Position numbers and translations under genes: made by a program. Of a stretch of DNA of 64,000 bases, positions 51,384-60,238 are shown piece by piece. Under the pieces are notes generated by a model that had not been told where the DNA came from, did no database searches, and saw only the letters and a program-made list of their open reading frames with translations. The number at the start of each line of letters is the position of its first letter. The stretch's first letter is position 1. The stretch is from SpSt-501 sp037481615 (GTDB lineage Bacteria; Desulfobacterota; Desulfobacteria; Desulfobacterales; SpSt-501), in assembly GCA_037481615.1 (NCBI GenBank), contig JBBFLI010000022.1, one strand, 5' to 3'.

Positions 51384-53660
51384 GTGAAGGATTATTCGAC
51401 TGAAGCAGATGCAAGGATCGTCATCGACGACCGTCTCCGCCAAGCGGGGTGGGACCCCGCCGACAAGTCGCAGGTGCTCACCGAATATCCTATTCAAGAC
51501 ACATCCGGGGTGATTCCCAAACCCAAGGCGCCTCAAGGGAATGAGCCCAGTCTGAAATCGAAAGATGGGGATGAGATCCCAACCGGCAAAGCGGATTATG
51601 TACTTCTTGACCGCCGTGGTCGCCCGCTTGCCATCATTGAGGCAAAGCGCACGGCCATAGAGCCATATACAGCCAAACAACAGGCGCTGCCATATGCAAA
51701 AAAAATCGGCTCGCCGTTCATTTTCCTGACCAACGGTGAACTCATCTATTTTTGGGACTATGGCAACGACGATGCCCGGATTGTCAATTCGTTCTTTTCC
51801 CGCCGCGATCTTGAACGCCTGGTCGAAATGCGCGCCACCCGAAAGCCACTCGCAACGATAGAAATCCCAGAGTATTACCTGCGCCAAGGTGAGACTAGGC
51901 AAGTGCGGCCCTACCAGCGTGAGGCGATGCAGGCCTTGGACCACGCCGTGGAGCTCGGCAAGCGCCGTTTCCTGATCGAACTGCCCACTGGAACAGGCAA
52001 GACCGATCTTGTCGCCATCTATATCAAGCGGCTCATCCAGGCCGGACGCGCCGAACGAATTTTATTCCTGGTAGACAGGGAGCAGCTCGCCAAACAGGCG
52101 CTCGAAGCCATTCAAGACATTCTGAACCAATACAGCAGCTACTGGTTGCGCCCGGGCATGGTCCGGCAGGAACAGCAGATTACGGTCTGCCTGCTACAGA
52201 CCATGATCAGCCGATATACGGAATTCACCAGCGGCTACTTCGACGTGGTCATCGCCGACGAATGCCATCGTTCCATTTACGGTTCTTGGCAGACCGCGCT
52301 CACCCATTTTGATGCGCTTCACATTGGGCTGACGGCAACACCCTCGGCCTATATCGAGCGGAACACGTTCCAATTCTATCAGTGCCGTGACGAGCCGGAT
52401 TTTGCCTTCCCGATCCTGCGAGCGTTTCAGGAAGGATATTTGTGCCCCTATAAATTCGCGACCGGCATTACCCAAATTGTTGCCGAAGGTGCGAAGGTCG
52501 ATGATGAGACGTATGATCCTGCCGAATTTGAACGCAAATGGACCAACGAGGACACCAACCGCAAGATGATGGAAGAGTTCGACCGGCTCGCCTGGGAGAA
52601 CTTCAAAGAACTGGCTCCGGGGCAAAAGACCGGACCCGGCAAGACCATCGTTTTTGCCATCACAAAGCATCATGCCGCGCGGATGGCTCATTACCTGAAC
52701 GAATTGCATCCCGAACTCAAGGGGCAATACGCTGAGGTTATCACGAGCGACGTCGCCAACGCCGACGATCTCATCCGCAAGTTCAAGCGCGAGGAGTATC
52801 CGCAGGTAGCCGTTAGTGTCGGTATGCTGGATACCGGCTTTGACTGCCGGGAAGTTCTCCACCTGGTCATGTGCCGCCGGGTGCGCAGCCCCATACTCTA
52901 CCAGCAGATGCGGGGTCGTGGAACGCGCACGGCAGATCATATCCAGAAGCGAAAATTCGTCATCTACGACTTCTTCGGCAACCACGACTACTTCAACGAC
53001 AGCGATACGGACATCTTTACCGGCATCGGTCGCGGACATGCCCCTGGGGGCGAGCGCAAACCACCCAAACCGCCGGGCGACCTTGTCGAGCTTGGCCTCG
53101 AGGACGAGTGGCTTCACGCGGTTACCTATGTCGAGGTGGGGCCGGAGGGTGAGCGAGTAGACAAGCGCGACTATGTCACAAGATGGGAAACAACCATTCA
53201 ATCCGCCGTGAAGGATGACCCGATCATCCAGAAAGTGCGCCGGGGGGAATTGCTCACCGAAGAGGAGGAGAAGGCGCTGGCTGACCGGCTGAACCGGCCG
53301 GAGATGTATTTCAACGAGGAGAACCTTCGCCGGGCCTACCGCCGGCCGGGCGGCAACCTGATCGATTTCATCAAGGCCGCTCTGGGAAGCCTCAAGATCA
53401 AACCCCGCGAGGAGGAATTGACCGAGAATTTCCAGGCGTGGCTGGTCGCCAAATCGATCACACCCCAGCAGGCGCAGTATCTGTCGCTCCTCAAGAACCG
53501 CGGCATCGCTCGCGGCCGCATCGAGCTGGAAGACCTGTTCCAGCCACCACTTTCCATTTTGAATGCAGCAGAACTGGGTGTTGAACTCTTCGGCGAAAAG
53601 GGCCTCAAGGAAATCATCCAGGACTTGAACGATTCGGTCTTCACGAAGAAGGTCGCATAA
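51384..53660 (+). CDS. hsdR: Type I restriction endonuclease subunit R
   Basis: A 758-aa HsdR of the shorter EcoEI type. The N-terminal nuclease is a PD-(D/E)xK fold with D71 and E86-A87-K88 (KADYVLL, LAIIEAKRT). The SF2 translocase has Walker A LIELPTGTGKTDLVA, DEAD-like box VVIADECHRSIYG, motif III HIGLTATPSA and motif VI YQQMRGRGTRT. A C-terminal helical region contacts the methylase. GTG start with AGGAGG upstream. 9 nt before hsdM. It cleaves non-methylated foreign DNA after ATP-driven translocation. Confidence 0.95.
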   Translation: MKDYSTEADARIVIDDRLRQAGWDPADKSQVLTEYPIQDTSGVIPKPKAPQGNEPSLKSKDGDEIPTGKADYVLLDRRGRPLAIIEAKRTAIEPYTAKQQALPYAKKIGSPFIFLTNGELIYFWDYGNDDARIVNSFFSRRDLERLVEMRATRKPLATIEIPEYYLRQGETRQVRPYQREAMQALDHAVELGKRRFLIELPTGTGKTDLVAIYIKRLIQAGRAERILFLVDREQLAKQALEAIQDILNQYSSYWLRPGMVRQEQQITVCLLQTMISRYTEFTSGYFDVVIADECHRSIYGSWQTALTHFDALHIGLTATPSAYIERNTFQFYQCRDEPDFAFPILRAFQEGYLCPYKFATGITQIVAEGAKVDDETYDPAEFERKWTNEDTNRKMMEEFDRLAWENFKELAPGQKTGPGKTIVFAITKHHAARMAHYLNELHPELKGQYAEVITSDVANADDLIRKFKREEYPQVAVSVGMLDTGFDCREVLHLVMCRRVRSPILYQQMRGRGTRTADHIQKRKFVIYDFFGNHDYFNDSDTDIFTGIGRGHAPGGERKPPKPPGDLVELGLEDEWLHAVTYVEVGPEGERVDKRDYVTRWETTIQSAVKDDPIIQKVRRGELLTEEEEKALADRLNRPEMYFNEENLRRAYRRPGGNLIDFIKAALGSLKIKPREEELTENFQAWLVAKSITPQQAQYLSLLKNRGIARGRIELEDLFQPPLSILNAAELGVELFGEKGLKEIIQDLNDSVFTKKVA

Positions 53661-53669
53661 GGAGAAGCC

Positions 53670-55340
53670 ATGAACCAGGATTTGCGCAGAAAATTGAACC
53701 GGATCACCGATATCCTCTGGGCAGGCGGTGTGACCAATCCGGTGACCTATATCGAGCAGATTTCGTATCTGATTTACCTCAAGCTGCTCGACGAGGAGGA
53801 ATCCAGCCGCGAACTTAAAGAGCGGCTCATGGGCAAACAGAGCAACGGGAACGGTAAACTGCTTTATCCCAAACAGGCCGAGCGTTTCCGCTGGTCCAAA
53901 TGGCGCTTCAAGAGCGGAACGGATCTGCGCGACTTCGTGCGCGACCACGTTTTTCCCTATATGGCTTCGCTGGTGAAGGAAGAGCCGCAGATTGCCGAGT
54001 ATTTCCGCGATGCCGTGCTCGAGGTCGTTGACCCTAACGTGCTCAAGCAAGTGGTGGACGAGATCGACGGCATCGACTTCGCCAAGCTCGGCACCGACGT
54101 GAAGGGCGACATCTTCGAGTACATGCTGACCCACCTGGGGCAGTCCGCTCTGAACGGCCAGTTCCGCACGCCCCGCCAGATCCGCACCATGATGGTCGAA
54201 ATGGTGGACCCCGACCTTGGGGACACGATCTATGACCCGGCTTGCGGCACAGGCGGCTTCCTCATCGATGCCGTCGAGTACATCCTGGCTAAATATTCGA
54301 CCGAGCCTCAAGAGGTCCCTATCTATGGCGAGGAATGGCTGGAAAAGCGTAACCAGTCCATCGAGGAGGCCAAAAAGGACATCCCGACGCTCCAGACCTA
54401 TCGCAAAGGTCCAGGCGAAAAGATCCCCGACTGGGGCCTTCTGGAGCGGTCCATCTATGGCATCGACGTGTCACGCCAGATGATGCGTATCGCCATGATG
54501 AACCTGGTGCTGCACGGCATCCGTCAGGCCAACGTCAAGCGCGCCAATACGCTTTCCGATATGGGCGGCCTCACTGAAGACGATCTTAACCGCCGCTACA
54601 AAGTGATCCTTTCCAATCCGCCCTTTGCCGGTGTGCTCCCCAAGGAATCCATCCGCAAGGACCTCCCCACCAATTCCAAGAAGAGTGAGTTGCTCTTTCT
54701 GGGTGTGATGATGGAGGCCCTGGCACCGGGCGGCCAATGCGCTGTGGTGGTGCCCGAGGGCCTGCTTTTTGGTTCGACCTCTGCGCACGTGGAGCTACGC
54801 CGCAAGCTGATCGAGGATTTCGATCTGCTGGCCGTAGTTTCCCTGCCCGCAGGAGTATTCAAACCTTACGCGGGTGTAAAGACCGGGGTCCTCGTCTTTC
54901 GCAGGCCGGCTTCGAGCGCTAAAAAGGACAAAAAGACCAAGCACAAGGAAAAGGTCTGGTTCTACGAGGTGCGTGCGGACGGCTTTGACCCGGACAGGAT
55001 TTCCGGTGGCGGCAGGCCTGAAACCCCCGAACGCAACGACATTCCCGATCTGCTTGCACAGTGGAAGGTCTACAAGGAATCGAAATTCACGAACCCGCCG
55101 GGTGTCGAGGCCGGAACCCTTCTGCCTTCCGGTTCAGATGAGCCGCGCTGCTGGTGGGCGACCGTCAAATCTGTTGCCGAAAACGATTACAATCTTGCCG
55201 CCGGACGCTACAAGCCGCAGATCGCCGAAAAGGCCCCGGATGAGGACCCGGCCCAGCTTATTCGGGAGACGCTCGCCATCGAGCGGGAGATCGCACAGGG
55301 GCTGGAAAAGCTGCTTCAAGAAGTGGAGGCAGAATCATGA
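53670..55340 (+). CDS. hsdM: Type I restriction-modification methyltransferase subunit M
   Basis: A 556-aa N6-adenine DNA methylase: N-terminal HsdM helical domain (NRITDILWAGGVTNPVTYIE), SAM motif I in YDPACGTGGFLIDAVEYILA, and catalytic N316-P-P-F (VILSNPPFAGVLP). It modifies host sites with HsdS and is required for HsdR activity. Its stop overlaps the next gene start (ATGA). Downstream, hsdS is displaced by an inserted GmrSD-type gene. Confidence 0.96.
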   Translation: MNQDLRRKLNRITDILWAGGVTNPVTYIEQISYLIYLKLLDEEESSRELKERLMGKQSNGNGKLLYPKQAERFRWSKWRFKSGTDLRDFVRDHVFPYMASLVKEEPQIAEYFRDAVLEVVDPNVLKQVVDEIDGIDFAKLGTDVKGDIFEYMLTHLGQSALNGQFRTPRQIRTMMVEMVDPDLGDTIYDPACGTGGFLIDAVEYILAKYSTEPQEVPIYGEEWLEKRNQSIEEAKKDIPTLQTYRKGPGEKIPDWGLLERSIYGIDVSRQMMRIAMMNLVLHGIRQANVKRANTLSDMGGLTEDDLNRRYKVILSNPPFAGVLPKESIRKDLPTNSKKSELLFLGVMMEALAPGGQCAVVVPEGLLFGSTSAHVELRRKLIEDFDLLAVVSLPAGVFKPYAGVKTGVLVFRRPASSAKKDKKTKHKEKVWFYEVRADGFDPDRISGGGRPETPERNDIPDLLAQWKVYKESKFTNPPGVEAGTLLPSGSDEPRCWWATVKSVAENDYNLAAGRYKPQIAEKAPDEDPAQLIRETLAIEREIAQGLEKLLQEVEAES

Positions 55341-57157
55341 CTGGACAATCAACGTTAAAGATAGAATCACAAGACCTCAGCGTCGGTGCGCTCTTCAAGG
55401 ATTTCTACTCGGTCCCGGACTTCCAGCGCGAATACGTGTGGCAGCGGGAACAGGTCGAGAAGCTCCTGCAGGACATCTACGACGAGTTCTACGACGAGGA
55501 GCGGCGCATCGTGGCCGGCCCGGAGTACTTCCTCGGGAGCATCGTCGCCTGCAAGGCCGATGATGGCACCTACCAGCTCATTGACGGCCAGCAGCGCATG
55601 ACGACGCTCTACCTGATCCTCTGCGTCCTGCGCGATATCTTCAAGGAGATCGGCGCCGAACGCAGCAAGGTCCTGGAATCGCAGATCGCCGACGCCGCGA
55701 CCGACCCGCGCACCTACGCCGAAGTCGAACGCTACCGCGTGACGCTCCAGTACGAGGACAGCGCCGGAGTATTGGAGAAGGTCGCGGCCGGCGAGACGCC
55801 GCTGGCCGACATCCCCGAAACGACCGGCTCAGTGAAGAACATCCTGGCCGCCTATCGCGACATCCGGGAGTTCCTCGCCACCAACCTCGACACCGACCCC
55901 AAGCGCCTGCGCGAGTTTCACGGTGTACTGACCACGCGGGTGAAGCTGATCCGCATCGTGACCCCCACCATCGCCAATGCGCTCAAGGTCTTCGAAACCA
56001 TCAACGATCGCGGCGTCGGCCTGAACGCCATGGACCTCCTCAAGAACCTGCTGTTCATGCGGACCGACAGCAAGGACTACGGCAAGCTCAAGGAACGCTG
56101 GAAGACGCTCATTGACACGCTCCACCGCTGCGGGGAGAAGCCGCTGCGCTTTCTGCGCTACTACATCATGGCCCACCACGAGATCGATTATCACCGCGGC
56201 ATCCGCGAGGACGAGATCTATGCCTGGTTCGTGGACCATGCCGCAGAGTGCGGGATTGACGCGGATCCGATGGGATTCGCCGACCGCCTGATCGAGTGTG
56301 CCAAGGCTCACCACAATTTCCTGTCGTGCAAGGACGCGCAGGGCCAGGAGAACCGCTACCTGCGCAACCTCGACCTCCTCGGCGGCGCGCTCCGCCAGCA
56401 GTACATCCTCCTGATGGCCGGTCGCAACCTCCCCGCAGAGCTCTTCGACCAGCTTTGCCGGGCCATCGAGAACCTGTTCTTCTGCTACATCATCACCCGC
56501 GAGCCCACCAAGACCTTCGAGCGGAACTTCGCGCGGTGGTCAGCCGACCTGCGCAAGGTGAAGACAGAGCAGGACCTTCGGGCTTTCGTCGAGAAGTACT
56601 TCATCCCCGACATGCAGAGCCACTCCGACCGGTTCGACTTCGCCTTCCGCGAGATGGCGCAGAACCGAATCCAGCAATACCGCATCCGTTACATCCTGGC
56701 CAAGCTGACCCAAAGGGTCGAGGAAGAGGCCTGGGGCAACCCGACCTACGGCCGCCTCGATCACTACATCACCAACAAGGTCGAGATCGAGCACATCCTG
56801 CCGAGCAACCCGCGCCCAGATGTCCGGGCTGCTTTCGACAAGCCCGCTGAGTACGCGGCCTACGTCGGTCGCCTGGGCAACCTCACACTGCTGGAGAAGA
56901 CCATCAACTGTTCCGTGTCGAACGGCGGTTACGCCGACAAACTGCCGGGCTACCGCCAGTCCACTTTTTTGATCACCAAGTCGCTGGCCGAAAAGCCGCA
57001 GTTGGGGGTGAACACCAAACTGAACCGTGCAGTGCAGGATCTCCTTCAGTTCGACCATTGGGATTCCGCGACCATTCTTGAGCGGCAGGAGATGCTCGCC
57101 AAGCTCGCGCGGAAGGTCTGGGCCATGCCGGACGTAAAGGTGGGGGCGGGGAGATGA
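55337..57157 (+). CDS. GmrSD-type DUF262/DUF1524 restriction protein
   Basis: A 606-aa single-chain protein. The N-terminal DUF262 (GmrS/ParB-like) domain has VPDFQREYVWQREQVEKLL and the nucleotide-binding/hydrolysis motif D84-GQQR-88 (LIDGQQRMTTLYLIL), with VFETINDRGVGLNAMDLLKN. The C-terminal DUF1524 HNH nuclease has VEIEHILPSN with H486. Such proteins are type IV-like restriction factors that attack modified DNA. It overlaps hsdM upstream and hsdS downstream by ATGA each, so it is a stoichiometric part of this operon, not a passenger. Confidence 0.93.
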   Translation: MTGQSTLKIESQDLSVGALFKDFYSVPDFQREYVWQREQVEKLLQDIYDEFYDEERRIVAGPEYFLGSIVACKADDGTYQLIDGQQRMTTLYLILCVLRDIFKEIGAERSKVLESQIADAATDPRTYAEVERYRVTLQYEDSAGVLEKVAAGETPLADIPETTGSVKNILAAYRDIREFLATNLDTDPKRLREFHGVLTTRVKLIRIVTPTIANALKVFETINDRGVGLNAMDLLKNLLFMRTDSKDYGKLKERWKTLIDTLHRCGEKPLRFLRYYIMAHHEIDYHRGIREDEIYAWFVDHAAECGIDADPMGFADRLIECAKAHHNFLSCKDAQGQENRYLRNLDLLGGALRQQYILLMAGRNLPAELFDQLCRAIENLFFCYIITREPTKTFERNFARWSADLRKVKTEQDLRAFVEKYFIPDMQSHSDRFDFAFREMAQNRIQQYRIRYILAKLTQRVEEEAWGNPTYGRLDHYITNKVEIEHILPSNPRPDVRAAFDKPAEYAAYVGRLGNLTLLEKTINCSVSNGGYADKLPGYRQSTFLITKSLAEKPQLGVNTKLNRAVQDLLQFDHWDSATILERQEMLAKLARKVWAMPDVKVGAGR

Positions 57158-58413
57158 GGTGGCCTCAGGTTCCCATTCGACAACTATGCGACGCAACCGG
57201 CACGACGGATCCGCGCCGAAAACCCGGGGTGTCATTTCGATACATCGATATCTCCGGGATTGACCGAGACATGAAGCGCATCGCCACAACGGTTGACATT
57301 CTTGGTTCTGATGCACCTAGTCGGGCCAGGCAGATTGTACAAACGAGCGATGTTCTCGTTTCGACAGTCCGCCCGAACCTCAACGCTGTAGCGAGCGTCC
57401 CGGAGGAACTGGACGGCGCGATTGCATCCACGGGTTTCTGTGTCCTCAGAGCTCGCAAGAAGCTACTTGTTCCTCGATACCTTTTCTTCTTCACCCGTAC
57501 CGAGCCGTTTGTGGCTTCCCTCCTTCAGCACGTGCGTGGAGCAAACTATCCGGCCGTAACGGATCGGAACGTGCTCGATGTGCGGATCCCATGGCCCCCC
57601 CTCTCCGAGCAACAGCGCATTGTCGAGATACTCGACCAGGCGGATGCCTTGCGCAAAAAGCGCGCCGAGGCCGACGCCAAAGCCGCCCGCATCCTCCCCG
57701 CCCTCTTCTACAAAATGTTCGGCGATCCGGCCACGAATCCAAAGGGATGGCCAGTCAAGCCTATAGGCGAACAGATTGAGGATATCGAACGGAGAGACCC
57801 CTCGGCCCAACCGGGAGAACTTTTCACCTACATTGATATTGCGGGTGTAAACGGCCAGATCGGAGTTATTACGGACGCCAAGACTTTGATGGGTGCGGAA
57901 GCCCCAAGCAGGGCACGGCAAATTGTCAGGGTAAATGATGTGATCATTTCGACCGTCCGCCCATATCTTCGAGCGACGGCACTCGTCCCAATGCAATATG
58001 ATAACCAGATATGTAGCACCGGATTCTGCGTGCTGAGGGCGAAGGCGGGTATAGGATTCGGATTCTTGTACGCTCTTTCCCGATTACAGTGGTTCACCGA
58101 CCAGCTTAATGCTCGAGCTCGTGGAGCATCATATCCGGCCGTGACGGATGCGGACGTTTTCAACCTACGCGTGCCACAACCAAATGACCTAGATATACAC
58201 AAGAGTTTTGACAAGCGGGTTCTGGATGTCCTTCTGCAGCAGGAGAAGCGGCGCGAGGTTGCAGATAAAATTGATAACCTATTTGAAACACTCCTGCACC
58301 GCGCCTTTACCGGTGACCTCACCGCCCAATGGCGCGAGGTGCACATGAAGGAACTCCTGCAGGAGATGGAGCATCAGGCGAGGCAATTGAATTTGCGGGG
58401 GCACGAAGCATGA
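57154..58413 (+). CDS. hsdS: Type I restriction-modification specificity subunit S
   Basis: A 419-aa HsdS with two target-recognition domains. TRD1 (about 1-150) and TRD2 (about 200-350) share FRYIDISGID/FTYIDIAGVN, APSRARQIVQTSDVLVSTVR/APSRARQIVRVNDVIISTVR, ASTGFCVLRA/CSTGFCVLRA and GANYPAVTDRNVLDVRIP/GASYPAVTDADVFNLRVP. They are separated by coiled-coil spacers (LSEQQRIVEILDQADALRKK). The similarity of the two TRDs predicts related half-sites in the bipartite target. Overlaps neighbours on both sides (ATGA). Confidence 0.95.
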   Translation: MRWPQVPIRQLCDATGTTDPRRKPGVSFRYIDISGIDRDMKRIATTVDILGSDAPSRARQIVQTSDVLVSTVRPNLNAVASVPEELDGAIASTGFCVLRARKKLLVPRYLFFFTRTEPFVASLLQHVRGANYPAVTDRNVLDVRIPWPPLSEQQRIVEILDQADALRKKRAEADAKAARILPALFYKMFGDPATNPKGWPVKPIGEQIEDIERRDPSAQPGELFTYIDIAGVNGQIGVITDAKTLMGAEAPSRARQIVRVNDVIISTVRPYLRATALVPMQYDNQICSTGFCVLRAKAGIGFGFLYALSRLQWFTDQLNARARGASYPAVTDADVFNLRVPQPNDLDIHKSFDKRVLDVLLQQEKRREVADKIDNLFETLLHRAFTGDLTAQWREVHMKELLQEMEHQARQLNLRGHEA

Positions 58414-60215
58414 AACTACGACGGATCGAGATTGAAAATTTCAGGGCATTTGCCAGTCCACTGGAAGTTGAAATCGATGATTTTACTGCATTCATTGGTC
58501 GAAACGATGTTGGTAAATCCTCCATTCTGGCAGCCTTGACCATTTTCCTTGAGGGCGAGGGGATAAAGATTGATCAGAATGATGGATCGGTGCATGGCGA
58601 CCGTTCCAAGGTGCGAATTACCTGCGAATTCGATGATCTTCCTGAAAAGATCATTCTTGACGATTCCTTTGAAACCAGCCTTAAGGATGAGCATGTGCTC
58701 CGATCCAATGGCAGGCTGCGTATCACAAAACTCTATGACTGCACGAAATCCAAGATCAGCCCTTCCATATGGATCAATGCAGAAAACCATCCTGTTGACG
58801 AAAAAGGCAATTCTTTGTTGCCCCTAACAATTCAAGATTTGAAGAAGGAGGCTGATAAGCACGGCGTAACCTTAGAAAAGGGTGAAGGAACTATCAAGGC
58901 GCGAATTCGCAAGGCTATAGTTGAACGATCAGGCTCATATACTTTAAGGCCTGTTGACATTCCAATTGATAAGAACGAGACAAAAACGCTTTGGGAACAG
59001 ATTCTGAAGTATCTTCCGATGTGCGCTTTGTTCGTTTCTGATCGGTACAGTTCGGATCAGGACCCCGAGGCGCAAAGTCCTATGGGAGTGGCTGTTGAGC
59101 AAGCATTAGCAGACATTGATGATCAACTTGGCAAGCTGGCTGAACATGTTGAGAAAAAGGTCCAGGACGTGGCGGCCAGAACTCTAAATAAACTGAAAGA
59201 GATGAATCCGGAATTGGCGGGTCAACTCAGGCCACAACTCAAAGACAAAAATATCAAGTGGAAAAGTCTTTTCAAATACACGCTTACCAGCGATTTAGAA
59301 GTTCCCATGGACAAGCGTGGTTCCGGCGTCAGACGGCTGGTACTGCTGAATTTTTTCAGAGCCGAAGCCGAAAGAAAAGCATCTTCTGATGGGCATCGTC
59401 CCATTATTTACGCCATTGAAGAGCCGGAGACTTCACAACATCCCGAACATCAACGCATGTTGATGCAGGCCCTAATAAAGATTTCAGAGAATACCGGGCA
59501 AGTGCTTATCTCCACACATGCCCCCGGCCTTGCGGGTGAAGTCCCGTTCGGTAGCCTTCGGCTTATTGACATGGCTGCCGATAAACGCCGTTTTGTCAGG
59601 TGTGCTGCTTCAGAAGATCCAGAAGCTTTTTTTACAGACCTGGCGGAAAAACTCGGCATGTTGCCGGACAATCTCGTTCGCGTATTGGTATGCGTCGAAG
59701 GTACAAATGACGTTCGTTTCCTTCGTCATGTCAGCCACACGCTTAACGCCTCTGATACGGCTATTCCGGACCTTAGCAGAGATCAACGTTTTGCTATCAT
59801 TCCAATGAATGGAGGAAACCTGCGCGATGTGGTGAATCTGCATCTCTTCAAGAATTTTTATAAACCGGAATTCCATATTTACGATCGAGACGACCATAAT
59901 ACATACGAAAAACAGGCAGAAGAAATCAACAAAAGAGGCAATGGCTCGAAGGCTGTCCAAACCTCCAAGCGGACAATGGAAAACTATATCCATCCTGATG
60001 CCATTGACCGCGTTACCGGCGTAACAATTGAAGTTACTGACGACAACGATGTCGTCATGTGTTTGTGCGGAAAACTCGGTAAGAAGAAGGCAGAGGTGAA
60101 AGCCATTTTGAGCGATGAGGTAGCTCCAGTCATGACAATGGAAGAAATTAAAGAACGCGACCCCAAAGATGAAATAGTGGGTTGGCTTCGTGATATAGCT
60201 TCTCTTGCAGAATAA
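58410..60215 (+). CDS. OLD-family nuclease (AAA ATPase plus TOPRIM)
   Basis: A 601-aa protein. Walker A FIGRNDVGKSSIL (30-38) follows RRIEIENFRAFASP; a coiled-coil middle part leads to SGVRRLVLLNFFRAEAERKA and the ABC-type Walker B IIYAIEEPETSQHPEHQRML. The TOPRIM domain has E430 (LVCVEGTNDVRFLRHV) and D492-R-D494 (HIYDRDDH). Such proteins (Old, GajA) are DNA nucleases in phage defence. The ATG overlaps the hsdS stop (ATGA). The coding region is clearly less GC-rich than hsdM-hsdS, indicating a separate origin. No UvrD-like GajB partner follows. Confidence 0.92.
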   Translation: MKLRRIEIENFRAFASPLEVEIDDFTAFIGRNDVGKSSILAALTIFLEGEGIKIDQNDGSVHGDRSKVRITCEFDDLPEKIILDDSFETSLKDEHVLRSNGRLRITKLYDCTKSKISPSIWINAENHPVDEKGNSLLPLTIQDLKKEADKHGVTLEKGEGTIKARIRKAIVERSGSYTLRPVDIPIDKNETKTLWEQILKYLPMCALFVSDRYSSDQDPEAQSPMGVAVEQALADIDDQLGKLAEHVEKKVQDVAARTLNKLKEMNPELAGQLRPQLKDKNIKWKSLFKYTLTSDLEVPMDKRGSGVRRLVLLNFFRAEAERKASSDGHRPIIYAIEEPETSQHPEHQRMLMQALIKISENTGQVLISTHAPGLAGEVPFGSLRLIDMAADKRRFVRCAASEDPEAFFTDLAEKLGMLPDNLVRVLVCVEGTNDVRFLRHVSHTLNASDTAIPDLSRDQRFAIIPMNGGNLRDVVNLHLFKNFYKPEFHIYDRDDHNTYEKQAEEINKRGNGSKAVQTSKRTMENYIHPDAIDRVTGVTIEVTDDNDVVMCLCGKLGKKKAEVKAILSDEVAPVMTMEEIKERDPKDEIVGWLRDIASLAE

Positions 60216-60238
60216 CCGCCAGTAAAGAAGGTTAGGCG

